DNA of 64,000 nt from Cellulomonas sp. SG140 (GCF_025770785.1 NZ_JANZLA010000002.1:393698-457697), one strand, 5' to 3'. Counted from the stretch's first letter, positions 17,269-26,706 are shown. Notes: generated by a model not told the origin, from the letters alone. Program-made: numbers and translations.

Positions 17269-19338
17269 TCAGACCACCGACAGCGTGATCGTCGAGCCGC
17301 GTGGGGCCGTCTTCCCGTTGCCGCCAGCCGGTGTCTGGTCGTAGACGGTGTTCAACGGGTGCGCGCCCAACGGATAGGTGACCGCCACGGTGAACCCGGC
17401 GTCCTGCAGGGTCTTCGTCGCCTTGTCGGCCTTCATCTGGATCACGTTGGGCACCGGAAGCATCTCCTGGCCCTTGCTGACGGTGGCCTGGACGGTGTCC
17501 CCGCGGTGCGCGGTGCTGCCCGCCTTCGGCGACTGGTCCATCACGGTGCCGGCCGGCACGGTGTCGCTGAACGCCTCGCTGGCGGCCACCTTCAGGCCGT
17601 CGGCGGCGAGCTGTGCGGTGGCCTGGTCGAGGGTCGCACCGACGACGGTGGTCACCGTCACCGGTGCCGGCCCCTTGGACAGGGAGAGGGTCACCGTGGT
17701 GCCGCGCTTCACCTGGGTCTTGGGGTCCGCGGCGGCACCGTCCGGCAGCGTCGCGGACAGCACCGACCCGATCGCGGCGGTGTCGTGCCACTGCTCCGGT
17801 CCGTAGGCGACCGAGAGGCCGGCCGCCTTCAGGACCTTCTCGGCAGCCGCCTGCATCGCTCCGACGACGCCGTCGGGGATCGTGACCATGTCGACGCCGC
17901 GCGAGACGGTGTAGGTGACGGTGCCGGCCTTGCGCACGGGCTGCCCGACCGCGGGGTTCGCCCTGAACACCTGGCCGGCCGGAGCGACGTCGTCGAAGGC
18001 CTCGGTCCGGACGCCGTGCAGACCGTGGCTGGCGAGGACGGCGAGCGCCTGCTGCTCCGACTGGGCGGTGATCTGCGGGACGGTCGTGTAGGCGCCGGGC
18101 CCCTGTTCGACGTACCACCAGCCGCCGTACGCGATGCCGCCGACCAGCAGCACCGCGAGCAGGAGCGCCGGCCACCGGCGCCGCCGTGAGCGTCGTGGCG
18201 CGGGGACGTCTGCTGTGGCCGGCGACCCGCCGGCGGACGGCCCGGGCGTCGTCGTCCCGAGCCCGATCGGCAGGGCGACGGTGCTGCCCGCACCGTTGAC
18301 GGTGGCCAGGGTGGTGGTGACCTGCTCGTCGCGGCCGGCTGCGACCCCGAGACGCTCGACGCCGTCGCCCTCGCCGCTGAACGTGCTCAGAGCCGATGCA
18401 AGGTCCTCGTCGGAGCTCTCGGGCGCGTGCTGCGCGGGGACGGCAGGGGACACGTCCGCGTGCCGGCCCAGCACCACCGGGTCCAGCGCAGCGCGCGTGC
18501 GCCGCAGGCGCGCCAGGGCGGCTCCCGCGTCGACGGGTCGGTCGGCCGGGTCGCGGGCCGTGAGCGCGGCGACGAGCTCGTCGACCTCGCTCGGCAGCCA
18601 CGGCACCAGGTCGGACGGCGCCGGCACGTCGCTGTTCACGTGCTGGAACGCCACCTGGATCGGGGTGGCCCCGGTGAAGGGCTGGCGGCCCGTCAGCATC
18701 TCGTAGAGCAGGATGCCGGTGGCGTACACGTCCGTGCGGGCGTCGCTCGCGCCGCGGACCACGAGCTCGGGTGCGAGGTAGGCCACGGTTCCCAGCACCG
18801 TCCCCGTGGTGGTGGACGTCACCTCGGTGACCGCGCGGGCCAGGCCGAAGTCGGCGAGCTTGACGCGGTCGTCCTCGGCTGCCAGCAGCACGTTCTCCGG
18901 CTTGACGTCTCGGTGGACCAGGCCGTTGCGGTGCGCCGCGGTCAGGGCGTCGAGGACCGCCTCGCCGATCCGCAAGGCCTCACCGACGCTCAGGGCACCC
19001 TGCTCGCCGATCCGACGACGCAGGTTCACGCCCGTGACGAGCTCCATGGTCAGGTAGCTCGTCTCGCCGTCGACGCCTTGGTCGAAGACGCTGACCAGGC
19101 CGGGATGGGCCAACCGTGCCGCGGTGCGGGCCTCCCGCCGGAAGCGGGCGATGAAGTCCGCGCCGGACGCACCGTCGGCCAGGTGCGGATGCATCACCTT
19201 GAGCGCGACGTCGCGGTCCAGCCGGCGGTCGACCGCCACGTAGACCGTCGCCATGCCACCGCGGGCGAGGCGGGAGACCACCTCGTACCGGCCGTCGACC
19301 AGGCGGCCGACGAGCGGATCGGTGACGGTGGCTCCCAC
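17269..19338 (-). CDS. PASTA-domain serine/threonine protein kinase
   Basis: A 689-residue membrane kinase. The cytoplasmic kinase domain spans about residues 18-280 with the ATP Lys at 47 (VALKVM), catalytic HRD at 142-144 and DFG at 163-165. A low-complexity juxtamembrane region follows, then one helix (WPALLLAVLLVGGIAYGGWW), then four PASTA repeats facing outward and ending in ITLSVV. PASTA repeats sense peptidoglycan fragments or lipid II. The neighbours, an Rv2175c-type protein and a polyprenyl synthase, mirror the mycobacterial pknL region. The GTG start has TAGACT 7 nt upstream. Confidence 0.93.
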   Translation of the reverse strand: MGATVTDPLVGRLVDGRYEVVSRLARGGMATVYVAVDRRLDRDVALKVMHPHLADGASGADFIARFRREARTAARLAHPGLVSVFDQGVDGETSYLTMELVTGVNLRRRIGEQGALSVGEALRIGEAVLDALTAAHRNGLVHRDVKPENVLLAAEDDRVKLADFGLARAVTEVTSTTTGTVLGTVAYLAPELVVRGASDARTDVYATGILLYEMLTGRQPFTGATPIQVAFQHVNSDVPAPSDLVPWLPSEVDELVAALTARDPADRPVDAGAALARLRRTRAALDPVVLGRHADVSPAVPAQHAPESSDEDLASALSTFSGEGDGVERLGVAAGRDEQVTTTLATVNGAGSTVALPIGLGTTTPGPSAGGSPATADVPAPRRSRRRRWPALLLAVLLVGGIAYGGWWYVEQGPGAYTTVPQITAQSEQQALAVLASHGLHGVRTEAFDDVAPAGQVFRANPAVGQPVRKAGTVTYTVSRGVDMVTIPDGVVGAMQAAAEKVLKAAGLSVAYGPEQWHDTAAIGSVLSATLPDGAAADPKTQVKRGTTVTLSLSKGPAPVTVTTVVGATLDQATAQLAADGLKVAASEAFSDTVPAGTVMDQSPKAGSTAHRGDTVQATVSKGQEMLPVPNVIQMKADKATKTLQDAGFTVAVTYPLGAHPLNTVYDQTPAGGNGKTAPRGSTITLSVV

Positions 19339-19397
19339 GGTGGCGAGTCTACGGGCGCGTTCCGCGGCCCCGGCGGAGGCGTGCAGCGCGGGCGCGG

Positions 19398-20609
19398 TCA
19401 GCGGAAGCGCGTCATCAGGGTCTGGACGTTGGCGACGTAGCGGCGCGTGTCCGGGTACATCCCGCTCTTCTGCACGGATGCGAGCCCCTGGTAGTAGCCC
19501 GCGATGGCGCTCGGCAGGTCCGGCGCCGTGCGGACGAGGGACCGCAGGATCAGCACTCCGGCGGTGACGTTGTCCTGGGGGTTCAGCAGGTTGAGGGACC
19601 GGCCCGCCATCTGCGACGCCCACTCGCCCGACGAGGGGATCACCTGCATGGTGCCGATGGCGTTGGCCGGCGACACGGACGTCTGGTCGAACCCGGACTC
19701 CTGGTAGGCGACGGCGAGTGCGAGGGCCGGGTCCACACCGAGGGTGCGTGCCGTGGATGCCACCAGGGCGCGCATCTGTGCGGGCGAGGGCACGCCTGTC
19801 GCGAGCAGTGCGGCCTTGTTCACGTTCGCCGCGCCGACGACGACGGCCGGGTAGGTCCGGCCGGCGAAGGTGTCACCGACCAGCGGCTTCGCGGTGGCGA
19901 CGGTGGCGCCCGGCACGTCCAGACCCTGCCCGATGCGGATGAGCCCCCGCGAGTCCAGCCCGTTGGCCGCCGCGACCGCGGCGACCGTGGTGCCGAACCG
20001 CGAGGCGATCGACGACAGGGTGTCGCCGGCGGCGACGGTGTACCGGCTGACCGAGGTCGGGGCGTTGACGGCCTTGATCGTCGGGACGGTCGCGACCGTC
20101 GCGGACACCGCGGTGACTGCGGCAGCCGGAGCGCCGCTCGCGGACGGGATGGTCAGGACCTGGCCGATCCGGATGAACGCTCTGCCGTCGAGGTGGTTCG
20201 CCGCGACGATGGCCGCCACCGAGCTACCGGTGCGCGCGGCGATGTGGGACACGGTGTCGCCCTTGACCACCGTGTACGTGGTGCGGACCGTGCCGGTGGT
20301 CGTCGAGGCCGCTGCGCGGGGTGCCGGGGCGACCGCGGCGGGAGCCGCTGCCCCGGGGATGCTGAGGACCTGCCCGGCTCGGATGCGCGAGGCGTCGGCG
20401 AGCGCGTTGGCCCGGCTGATCGCCGCCACGCTCACGCCTGCACGCTGCGCGATGTGGCTCACGGTGTCACCGGGCCGCACGGTGTACTGCGTGTCGGCGT
20501 GGGCGGGCGCCGCGACGGCGACGGTGACGGCGGTGAGCGCGAGGGTGGCCCCCGTGCCCGTCGCGGCACGTCGGCGTGCCGTGGCACGCGCTGTTGCTGT
20601 GTCGGTCAT
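19398..20609 (-). CDS. Secreted LysM-repeat lytic transglycosylase
   Basis: 403 residues. A signal peptide (ATLALTAVTVAVAAPAHA) is followed by three LysM modules, each with a Y-TV-x-GDT-x-S-I/H core (TQYTVRPGDTVSHIA, TTYTVVKGDTVSHIA, SRYTVAAGDTLSSIA). The C-terminal domain is an SLT/goose-lysozyme type transglycosylase, with the catalytic Glu in AVAYQESGFDQTSVSPANA and the motif IGTMQVIP. It would cleave peptidoglycan glycan strands outside the cell. It sits beside a PASTA kinase, which fits a wall-growth role. The transcript has a leader of about 60 nt with 9-bp repeats. Confidence 0.92.
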   Translation of the reverse strand: MTDTATARATARRRAATGTGATLALTAVTVAVAAPAHADTQYTVRPGDTVSHIAQRAGVSVAAISRANALADASRIRAGQVLSIPGAAAPAAVAPAPRAAASTTTGTVRTTYTVVKGDTVSHIAARTGSSVAAIVAANHLDGRAFIRIGQVLTIPSASGAPAAAVTAVSATVATVPTIKAVNAPTSVSRYTVAAGDTLSSIASRFGTTVAAVAAANGLDSRGLIRIGQGLDVPGATVATAKPLVGDTFAGRTYPAVVVGAANVNKAALLATGVPSPAQMRALVASTARTLGVDPALALAVAYQESGFDQTSVSPANAIGTMQVIPSSGEWASQMAGRSLNLLNPQDNVTAGVLILRSLVRTAPDLPSAIAGYYQGLASVQKSGMYPDTRRYVANVQTLMTRFR

Positions 20610-20649
20610 GGCGAAGGACCCCCGGCGACAAGATGGTCGGCGCCCCGTG

Positions 20650-20676
20650 ACGCCTGTGACAGATGTGACAGATGTG
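20650..20676. repeat. 9-bp tandem repeats in the lytic transglycosylase leader
   Basis: On the plus strand ACAGATGTG occurs twice in direct tandem (20659-20676), preceded by the degenerate unit ACGCCTGTG. On the minus strand this follows a TAGCGT -10 hexamer (20683-20678), so the repeats would form the first about 25 nt of the transglycosylase mRNA. The region is also the shared promoter region with the divergent Rv2175c-type gene. Confidence 0.6.
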
Positions 20677-20801
20677 CACGCTAGTGGAGGGTGAGCCGGT
20701 GTGAAAGGTCGAGGTCCGAAGCGTCCCGGTTCGGGGCGTCGGCAGGTGTGCGGATCGGCGTCGCGCGTCGCTGCCCACCTCCGCACTCGTAGGCTGACCT
20801 C

Positions 20802-21215
20802 GTGACTGACGCGCCTGCTGCGCCCGACGACCTGGTCGACGAGTGGCTGACCCTTCCCGACGTGGCCGACCGGCTGGGGGAGGACGTGGCCAAGGTGCGG
20901 CGCCTCGTCCAGGAGCGGCGGCTGATCGCGGTCCGTCGCGGGGAGCCGCCCGTCCTCTGCGTCCCGGCGCGCTTCCTCGTGCCGGGTCACCTCGCCAACC
21001 CGGCCAACCCCGGCGTCCCCGGCGCGGGGGCGGCGTGGACCGTGCTGGCGGCGCTGCAGGGCACCTTCACCGTGCTGGCGGACGTCGGTTTCACGGACGA
21101 GCAGGCGATCGTCTGGCTGTTCACCCCCACCGACGAGCTGGGCGGCACCCCGATGGACGCCCTCCTGGCGGGACGCAAGTCGTTGGTGAGGCGGCTCGCC
21201 CAGGCCGAGCTCTGA
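20802..21215 (+). CDS. Rv2175c-family DNA-binding protein
   Basis: A 137-residue protein with an N-terminal winged-helix/MerR-like domain (LTLPDVADRLGEDVAKVRRLVQERRLIAVRR is spread over residues 16-47). A C-terminal domain with VLAALQGTFTVLADVGFTDEQAIVWLFTP matches the Rv2175c C-terminal family. In Mycobacterium tuberculosis the homologue is a substrate of the neighbouring kinase PknL. TAGGCT lies 6 nt before the GTG, giving a leaderless start and a very short N-terminal tail. Target DNA is unknown. Confidence 0.85.
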   Translation: MTDAPAAPDDLVDEWLTLPDVADRLGEDVAKVRRLVQERRLIAVRRGEPPVLCVPARFLVPGHLANPANPGVPGAGAAWTVLAALQGTFTVLADVGFTDEQAIVWLFTPTDELGGTPMDALLAGRKSLVRRLAQAEL

Positions 21216-21266
21216 GCGCGTCCGCGGTCTGCGACCCTTCGGCGGCGCGGCGAGCGTTCGGCTCCC

Positions 21267-22376
21267 TCAGCGCCGGCGGTCGACCGCCTGCCGCGCCAGC
21301 TCCACGAGGTGGGAACGGGCCGGTTCCCGCCAGCCGCTCGACTCGATGAGCCCGAAGGCACGCCTCGACAGCTGGTCGATCAGCCCTTCCACCTCGGCGG
21401 GTGCACCGGAGGCGGCGATGGCGTCCGCCAGCTGCGCCGTCCGCGACGCGTCCATCGTCGCGTCGCCCAGGTGCTCCGTCAGCAACCGGCGGGTCGTCTC
21501 GTCCCCGGAGGCGAGGGCCCGGGCGACCAGGACCGTCCGCTTGCCCTCTCGCAGGTCGTCACCGGCCGGCTTGCCCGTCACCGCCGGATCGCCGAAGACA
21601 CCGAGCAGGTCGTCGCGCAGCTGGAACGCCTCGCCCAGCGGGAGGCCGATCGCCGCGCAGCGGTCGAGCGCCGCGGCATCGGCGCCCGCGACCGCCGCGC
21701 CGAGCAGCATGGGCTGCTCGACGCTGTAGCGCGCCGACTTCGCCCGGAGCACCTGCCACGCGCGGCGCTCGATCACGGCGGGGTCGTCGCCCCAGGGCTG
21801 GACCTGTGCCGCCAGGTCCAGGTACTGACCGACCGTCACGCCCGACGTCATGCGGGAGAAGAACGAGCGGACGGTTGCCGCATCCGCCGGCGGCAAGGGT
21901 TCGACGGCTTCGGCGAGCTCGGCGTCGCAGGCCACGAGCGCGAGGTCACCGAGCAGGATCGCGGCGGACATCCCGTACCGGTCACCGTCGCCGGCAAGGT
22001 GGAGCCGCGCGTGCCGAGCCGCGAACGCCCGGTGCGCGGTCGGGCGCCCGCGCCGGGTGTCGGAGTCGTCCATCACGTCGTCGTGGAACAGCGCCGCTGC
22101 CTGGAAGAGCTCGAGGGCCGCGCCGACACGCAGGGCGCAGAGCTCCTCGGAGCTGCCCGTGACGCCGCCGTGCGCGCGCCAGGACCAGTAGGCGAACGCA
22201 GCTCGGAGGCGCTTGCCACCGCCGAGCATGGTGCGCAGAGCCTCGACGAGCGGTGCCGCCTCGTGCCCGGTCTCGGCCAGGTCGGTCTCGAGCCGATCGA
22301 GGTGCGCCCGCAGGAGGCCGTCCACCTGGCGCCGCACGTCCTCGTCGTCGAGCAGGGGCGGTGCCGAGGCGCTCAC
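21267..22376 (-). CDS. Polyprenyl (geranylgeranyl-type) diphosphate synthase
   Basis: A 369-residue trans-isoprenyl diphosphate synthase. The first Asp-rich motif is in FHDDVMDDSDTRRG, with GGKRLRAAF before it. The second is QLRDDLLGVFGD, with the basic KRTVLVARAL after it. It chains IPP units for menaquinone side chains, carotenoids or other prenyl products; the chain length is not predictable here. It resembles actinobacterial IdsA-type enzymes, and idsA2 lies next to Rv2175c/pknL in mycobacteria. TACGCT lies 6 nt before the GTG start. Confidence 0.92.
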   Translation of the reverse strand: MSASAPPLLDDEDVRRQVDGLLRAHLDRLETDLAETGHEAAPLVEALRTMLGGGKRLRAAFAYWSWRAHGGVTGSSEELCALRVGAALELFQAAALFHDDVMDDSDTRRGRPTAHRAFAARHARLHLAGDGDRYGMSAAILLGDLALVACDAELAEAVEPLPPADAATVRSFFSRMTSGVTVGQYLDLAAQVQPWGDDPAVIERRAWQVLRAKSARYSVEQPMLLGAAVAGADAAALDRCAAIGLPLGEAFQLRDDLLGVFGDPAVTGKPAGDDLREGKRTVLVARALASGDETTRRLLTEHLGDATMDASRTAQLADAIAASGAPAEVEGLIDQLSRRAFGLIESSGWREPARSHLVELARQAVDRRR

Positions 22377-22415
22377 CAGGTCAGCGTAGGGGAGCGGCGA
22401 CCGGCCCCGGGCGGC

Positions 22416-22943
22416 TCAGACGTGCACACGGCCCCCGAGCGTGAGCGTGCGCACGCCGTCCCGGTCGAGCACGCCGACCAGCACCAGCTCGGTGCCGTCG
22501 GAACGGGAGAACGAGCTCTGAGCCGCGAGCCCGGGGTCGGGCTGGGCCGGCGGTGCCTCGTGGAAGCCCGCCGCGAGCAGCGGCCCACGCACTGCCGCCA
22601 GCAGTCCCGCCGCGTCCTGGGCGCTGCGCAGGTTCAGGCTGATCTGCGTCAGGCCGCCGGCGATCGGCTGTGCCGACGAGACGAGCACGGTGGCCCCCTC
22701 CGGCACGGGGACCAGCTGGGTGGGGAAGCCCTTGACGAGGGTGCCGACGCTCGTCCCGCTGCCCGCCTGCTCGGTGAGCAGCGGTTCGGTCGGCGAGGGG
22801 GACGACGGGCTCGAGGGGGACCCGAGTCGTGCCGGCGCGCTCGACGCGCACCCGGTGAGGGTCAGGGCCGCCACGACCAAAGCACCGGTCACCGCGATCC
22901 TCGGGCCCCTGGCACGGGGTCCCTGGGCGGTCGTGTGCGGCAC
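22416..22943 (-). CDS. Putative secreted lipoprotein, unknown function
   Basis: 175 residues. After a basic N-terminus comes a hydrophobic segment and the lipobox LTGC (VVAALTLTGCASS), then a Ser/Pro-rich linker. The globular part (PTQLVPVPEGATVLVSSAQP, LNLRSAQDAAGLLAAVRG) has a mixed alpha/beta look and matches no family I can name. The GTG start is supported by TAGCCT 6 nt upstream. It lies between the polyprenyl synthase and the divergent DUF4192 gene. Confidence 0.75.
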   Translation of the reverse strand: MPHTTAQGPRARGPRIAVTGALVVAALTLTGCASSAPARLGSPSSPSSPSPTEPLLTEQAGSGTSVGTLVKGFPTQLVPVPEGATVLVSSAQPIAGGLTQISLNLRSAQDAAGLLAAVRGPLLAAGFHEAPPAQPDPGLAAQSSFSRSDGTELVLVGVLDRDGVRTLTLGGRVHV

Positions 22944-23144
22944 CGGGACAGGCTACGCGGCGGGGCCCATCGGCTGCCGCCGGGGAGGTGTCGCAGGAGC
23001 GCTGGTACGGCGGGGTCGCGACACCTCAGGGACCGAGAGTCGCGCCGCCGTGCGAGACGACCTCGACGCCTGTGCACGAGCGGCGACCGCTGGACCCTGT
23101 GGACAGAGCTGGGTCGGCCGACGGGTCCGGTGTGGGGTGACCGC

Positions 23145-24266
23145 ATGAGCCTCTCCACCCTGCGTCTGTCCGAGCCCCGTGAGCTGTTGGCACTGATCCC
23201 GCACCAGCTCGGCTTCCGCCCGGCGCGCAGCGCCGTCGCCGTCAGTCTCCGTCCGCCGCGCGGGCAGGTCGGCCTGGTGATCCGGGTCGACCTGGCCGAC
23301 CTGGCAGAGCGAGCCGACGGCCCACGACTCGCTCGGGCGCTCGTCTCCCACCTCGACCGGGACGGAGCGGACCGCTGCGTGCTCGTGCTCTACACCGGCA
23401 ACGACCCGCGGGGCGGTGGCGAGCCGGCCGTCGTCCCGGCCGTCGAGCACTTCCGCGAGGCCGCGGCAGCGCCGTTCGGCGACGTACCCGTGTGGGTGGT
23501 CACCGATCACGGCTACCTGGCCCTCGACTGCGCCGACTCCTGCTGTCCGGTCGGCGGGCGACCGCTTGCGGAGCTGGACGCCACGCAGGTGGGTGCGCAG
23601 ATGGTGCTCGCCGGTTCGGCCGTCGCCGGTTCCCGGGACGACGTGGCGCGCATCAGGTCGGCAGGTGCCGACGCACGGAAGGCCGTCGCGCGCGTGCGGC
23701 GACGATGGGTCGCGCGACGGGCCGCCGCGAGCTCGGACGCGGCGCTGGAACGATGGCGGCTGGACTGCGTCCGGGCCTGGCGGCGCGCGGTGGCGGAGGC
23801 TGACGACAGCACCGTGCGGATCGGTGGTTCCGCGCTCGGGCGGCTCGAGGCCGGTCTGGCCGACCCGCGCGTGCGGGACGCGGTGCTGGTGGCACTCGTC
23901 CCCGGGACGGGGTCGCTGCCCGAACGCTCGGTGACGGGAACGCGCACGTCGCCGGAGGCTGATGCCGGTCTGGCGGACGCGCTCGCGCTGGTGGTCGACC
24001 CCAGCCTCGGTGTCAGACCGCCGGCCGGTGCCACGAGGATCCACGAACGCGCGCTCGAGCGCGTGGTCGCCCACGGAGAGAGTGCGCACCAGGAACCGGC
24101 GCTGACGTTGCTCGCCCTGCTCGCCTGGTGGCGTGGGGACGGCGCGCGGGCTCAGCTCCTGCTCGCACGAGCGTTCGAGAGCGACCCGTCGTACCGCCTG
24201 GCACACCTGATCCACGATGCCGTCGCCCAGGGGGTCCCACCCGGATGGGTCCGTGCCGAGGCGTGA
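23145..24266 (+). CDS. DUF4192 domain-containing protein
   Basis: A 373-residue soluble protein that begins LSEPRELLALIPHQLGFRP, the hallmark start of the actinobacterial DUF4192 family. It continues through SAVAVSLRPPRGQVGLVIRVDL, WVVTDHGYLALDC and a C-terminal helical part with LLALLAWWRGDGARAQLLL. No catalytic motif is obvious and the family has no assigned function that I know. The frame is open for about 1.8 kb upstream without coding character, so I use the ATG at the conserved N-terminus. Confidence 0.88.
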   Translation: MSLSTLRLSEPRELLALIPHQLGFRPARSAVAVSLRPPRGQVGLVIRVDLADLAERADGPRLARALVSHLDRDGADRCVLVLYTGNDPRGGGEPAVVPAVEHFREAAAAPFGDVPVWVVTDHGYLALDCADSCCPVGGRPLAELDATQVGAQMVLAGSAVAGSRDDVARIRSAGADARKAVARVRRRWVARRAAASSDAALERWRLDCVRAWRRAVAEADDSTVRIGGSALGRLEAGLADPRVRDAVLVALVPGTGSLPERSVTGTRTSPEADAGLADALALVVDPSLGVRPPAGATRIHERALERVVAHGESAHQEPALTLLALLAWWRGDGARAQLLLARAFESDPSYRLAHLIHDAVAQGVPPGWVRAEA

Positions 24267-24369
24267 TCCTGCCCGGCGCGAGGCCGTGCGACCGGCTCGT
24301 CGTCGGGTCGGTGAACCGGTACCGTCGCCGCAGGTGGCGCAGTGGCCGCCCGGGTTCCGAGGAGGGCGC

Positions 24370-24765
24370 ATGGCGATCGTGGTCGGGTACCTGGCGACGG
24401 CGGAGGGTCGGGCAGCGCTCGAGGCGGCGGTTCGGGAGTCCCACCTGCGCTCCGAGCGGATCGTCGTGGTGGTCAGCACGCGACAGGACGAGCCGCCGGC
24501 GCAGCGCGCCGAGGTGGAGCAGGCGCTCGCCGCAGTCGACCGTCAGCTGGCCTCCGACGGTGTGGAGCACGAGATCAGGTTGCTTGACGGTGGGGACGTC
24601 GCGGACGACCTGATCGGCACGGCGGAGGAGACCGGGGCACACCTGGTGGTGATCGGCCTGCGCCGGCGGAGCCCGGTCGGCAAGCTGATCCTCGGCGCCA
24701 ACGCACAGCGCGTGCTGTTCGACGCGCCGTGCCCCGTCCTCACCGTGAAGCCCGACCCCGCGTAG
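24370..24765 (+). CDS. Universal stress protein (UspA) family
   Basis: A 131-residue single-domain Usp. It opens [21 protein letters not shown] and closes [34 protein letters not shown]. The G-2x-G-9x-G(S/A)N-like ATP-binding segment is altered ([19 protein letters not shown]), still with the final Asn. This group is often called ATP-binding Usp. GAGGAG lies 6 nt before the ATG, and TACCGT about 45 nt upstream is a plausible -10. A stress role is inferred from the family. Confidence 0.9.
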   Translation: MAIVVGYLATAEGRAALEAAVRESHLRSERIVVVVSTRQDEPPAQRAEVEQALAAVDRQLASDGVEHEIRLLDGGDVADDLIGTAEETGAHLVVIGLRRRSPVGKLILGANAQRVLFDAPCPVLTVKPDPA

Positions 24766-24916
24766 CCCGACATCCGACCGTCGGCCGTGGTGATCGGGTG
24801 GTTCCGGCGGGAATCCTCGGCGGGCTCCGTTCGTTGGACCCGGAGGCCGCAGGTTCGCCGCCGTCGATCGCCGCCACTCGCGCGGTCACCGGGCCGTGCC
24901 CGACGACGGTGGTCGG

Positions 24917-24922
24917 TACAAT
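24917..24922 (+). promoter_or_regulatory. Probable -10 element of the principal sigma factor gene
   Basis: TACAAT lies about 65 nt before the sigA start in an otherwise GC-rich region, giving a leader of roughly 58 nt. The clear match to TATAAT in a 221-bp gap after the Usp gene makes this the likely sigA promoter. No good -35 is visible. Confidence 0.5.
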
Positions 24923-24986
24923 ATCCATCTGTCTCCACGGATCCGTGACTCGCGGCGTTGCCGCTGAAGTCGCCGAAAGGTCGTTC

Positions 24987-26549
24987 GTGTCGCCCCAGAC
25001 CCCGCATCCCGCGCTCCCTCGCGAGTTCGAGCACCCTGCCCTCCAGCAGCTGGTGCGCAACGGCCGTACCCATGGAGCCGTGGACGCCGTCGAGCTGCGC
25101 ACCGCCTGCGAGCAGGCGGACGTGCAGGACGCACGGCGCCTGAAGGCGGTGGTCCGCGCGCTCGGCACCGTCGGCATCGAGGTTCGCCACGAGCCTCCGG
25201 CGTCCGCCCGGCGTGCCGTGGCAGCGACCAGTGCCAAGACCCGCCCGGCCGCGACGGCGACCGTGGACGCCGACGCGCCCAAGCAGACCCGCGCCCGAGC
25301 CGCAGCGCCGGCGGGAAAGAAGCCCGCGGCCGCCAAGGCCGTTCGGCCCGTCGCACCCGTGGAGTCCGCGCCTGCCGACGAGGTGGACGAGGACGAGATC
25401 GACGACACCGACATCGAGCCGGGTGCCGAGCTCGAGGGTGGCGACGTCGAGGACATCGCGGAGGTGACCGAGGTCGACGCCGACGAGGTGCCGACGGAGG
25501 TCGTCGCGGACGAGGAGGACGACTCCGACGCCGCCGCACCGGCCGCTGCCTCCGAGGAGGAGGCCAGCGAGGACAGCGGTTTCGTCTACTCCGACGCGGA
25601 CGACGACGACGCGCCGGCCCAGCAGGTCGTCACCGCCGGCGCGACGGCCGACCCGGTCAAGGACTACCTGAAGCAGATCGGCAAGGTCGCCCTGCTGAAC
25701 GCGGAGCAGGAGGTGGAGCTCGCCAAGCGCATCGAGGCGGGTCTGTTCGCCGAGGAGCGCCTGAACTCCGGCATCGAGATGGATGCCAAGCTGAAGCGGG
25801 ACCTGCAGTGGATCGCCCACGACGGCCGTCGCGCCAAGAACCACCTGCTCGAGGCGAACCTGCGCCTCGTCGTCTCCCTGGCCAAGCGGTACACGGGCCG
25901 CGGCATGCTCTTCCTCGACCTGATCCAGGAGGGCAACCTCGGCCTGATCCGCGCGGTCGAGAAGTTCGACTACACCAAGGGCTACAAGTTCTCGACGTAC
26001 GCCACGTGGTGGATCCGGCAGGCGATCACCCGCGCGATGGCCGACCAGGCGCGCACCATCCGCATCCCGGTGCACATGGTCGAGGTCATCAACAAGCTCG
26101 CGCGCGTGCAGCGCCAGATGCTGCAGGACCTCGGTCGCGAACCGACCCCGGAGGAGCTCGCCAAGGAGCTCGACATGACGCCGGAGAAGGTCGTCGAGGT
26201 CCAGAAGTACGGCCGCGAGCCCATCTCGCTGCACACGCCGCTCGGCGAGGACGGGGACAGCGAGTTCGGCGACCTGATCGAGGACTCGGAGGCCGTCGTC
26301 CCGGCGGACGCCGTCAGCTTCACGCTCCTGCAGGAGCAGCTGCACCAGGTGCTCGACACGCTCTCCGAGCGTGAGGCGGGCGTCGTGTCGATGCGGTTCG
26401 GCCTCACCGACGGCCAGCCCAAGACCCTCGACGAGATCGGCAAGGTCTACGGCGTGACGCGTGAGCGCATCCGCCAGATCGAGTCCAAGACGATGTCCAA
26501 GCTGCGGCACCCGTCGCGGTCGCAGGTGCTGCGGGACTACCTCGACTGA
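24987..26549 (+). CDS. sigA: Principal RNA polymerase sigma factor (sigma-70, RpoD/HrdB/SigA type)
   Basis: 520 residues. A long Ala/Lys- then Asp/Glu-rich N-terminal region (to about residue 215) is typical of actinobacterial primary sigma factors. Region 1.2 begins [16 protein letters not shown], region 2 includes [21 protein letters not shown] and [15 protein letters not shown], region 3 covers [14 protein letters not shown], and region 4.2 is [18 protein letters not shown]. The GTG has GAAAGG 6 nt upstream. It directs RNA polymerase to housekeeping promoters. A perfect 17-bp terminator stem lies just downstream. Confidence 0.96.
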   Translation: MSPQTPHPALPREFEHPALQQLVRNGRTHGAVDAVELRTACEQADVQDARRLKAVVRALGTVGIEVRHEPPASARRAVAATSAKTRPAATATVDADAPKQTRARAAAPAGKKPAAAKAVRPVAPVESAPADEVDEDEIDDTDIEPGAELEGGDVEDIAEVTEVDADEVPTEVVADEEDDSDAAAPAAASEEEASEDSGFVYSDADDDDAPAQQVVTAGATADPVKDYLKQIGKVALLNAEQEVELAKRIEAGLFAEERLNSGIEMDAKLKRDLQWIAHDGRRAKNHLLEANLRLVVSLAKRYTGRGMLFLDLIQEGNLGLIRAVEKFDYTKGYKFSTYATWWIRQAITRAMADQARTIRIPVHMVEVINKLARVQRQMLQDLGREPTPEELAKELDMTPEKVVEVQKYGREPISLHTPLGEDGDSEFGDLIEDSEAVVPADAVSFTLLQEQLHQVLDTLSEREAGVVSMRFGLTDGQPKTLDEIGKVYGVTRERIRQIESKTMSKLRHPSRSQVLRDYLD

Positions 26550-26562
26550 GGCGTACGAGCGA

Positions 26563-26607
26563 GCACGACGAAGGCCCGGTACCGGATGGTCCGGGCCTTC
26601 GTCGTGC
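26563..26607. terminator. Terminator hairpin downstream of sigA
   Basis: A perfect 17-bp stem (26563-26579 with 26591-26607) encloses an 11-nt loop. It starts 14 bp after the sigA stop. It shares the segment ATGGTCCGGGCC with the second hairpin about 95 bp further on. Confidence 0.88.
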
Positions 26608-26673
26608 CGGCGCCCTCCGGAGGTGCCTGGGCGCGGGTCACGGTGCGTGCGCAGACATGGCGGGAGACATGGC

Positions 26674-26706
26674 ACGAGGCCCGGACCGTGATGGTCCGGG
26701 CCTCGT
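26674..26706. terminator. Second terminator hairpin, for the DUF7455 gene
   Basis: A perfect 14-bp stem (26674-26687 with 26693-26706) encloses a 5-nt loop and lies 34 bp past the stop of the minus-strand DUF7455 gene. The sequence resembles the sigA terminator, suggesting duplication. Confidence 0.85.

Noticed and set aside
20610-20680. Possible c-di-AMP (ydaO) riboswitch before the lytic transglycosylase gene
   Set aside because: Such riboswitches do precede wall hydrolase genes in actinobacteria, but the leader here is only about 60 nt and lacks the conserved core.
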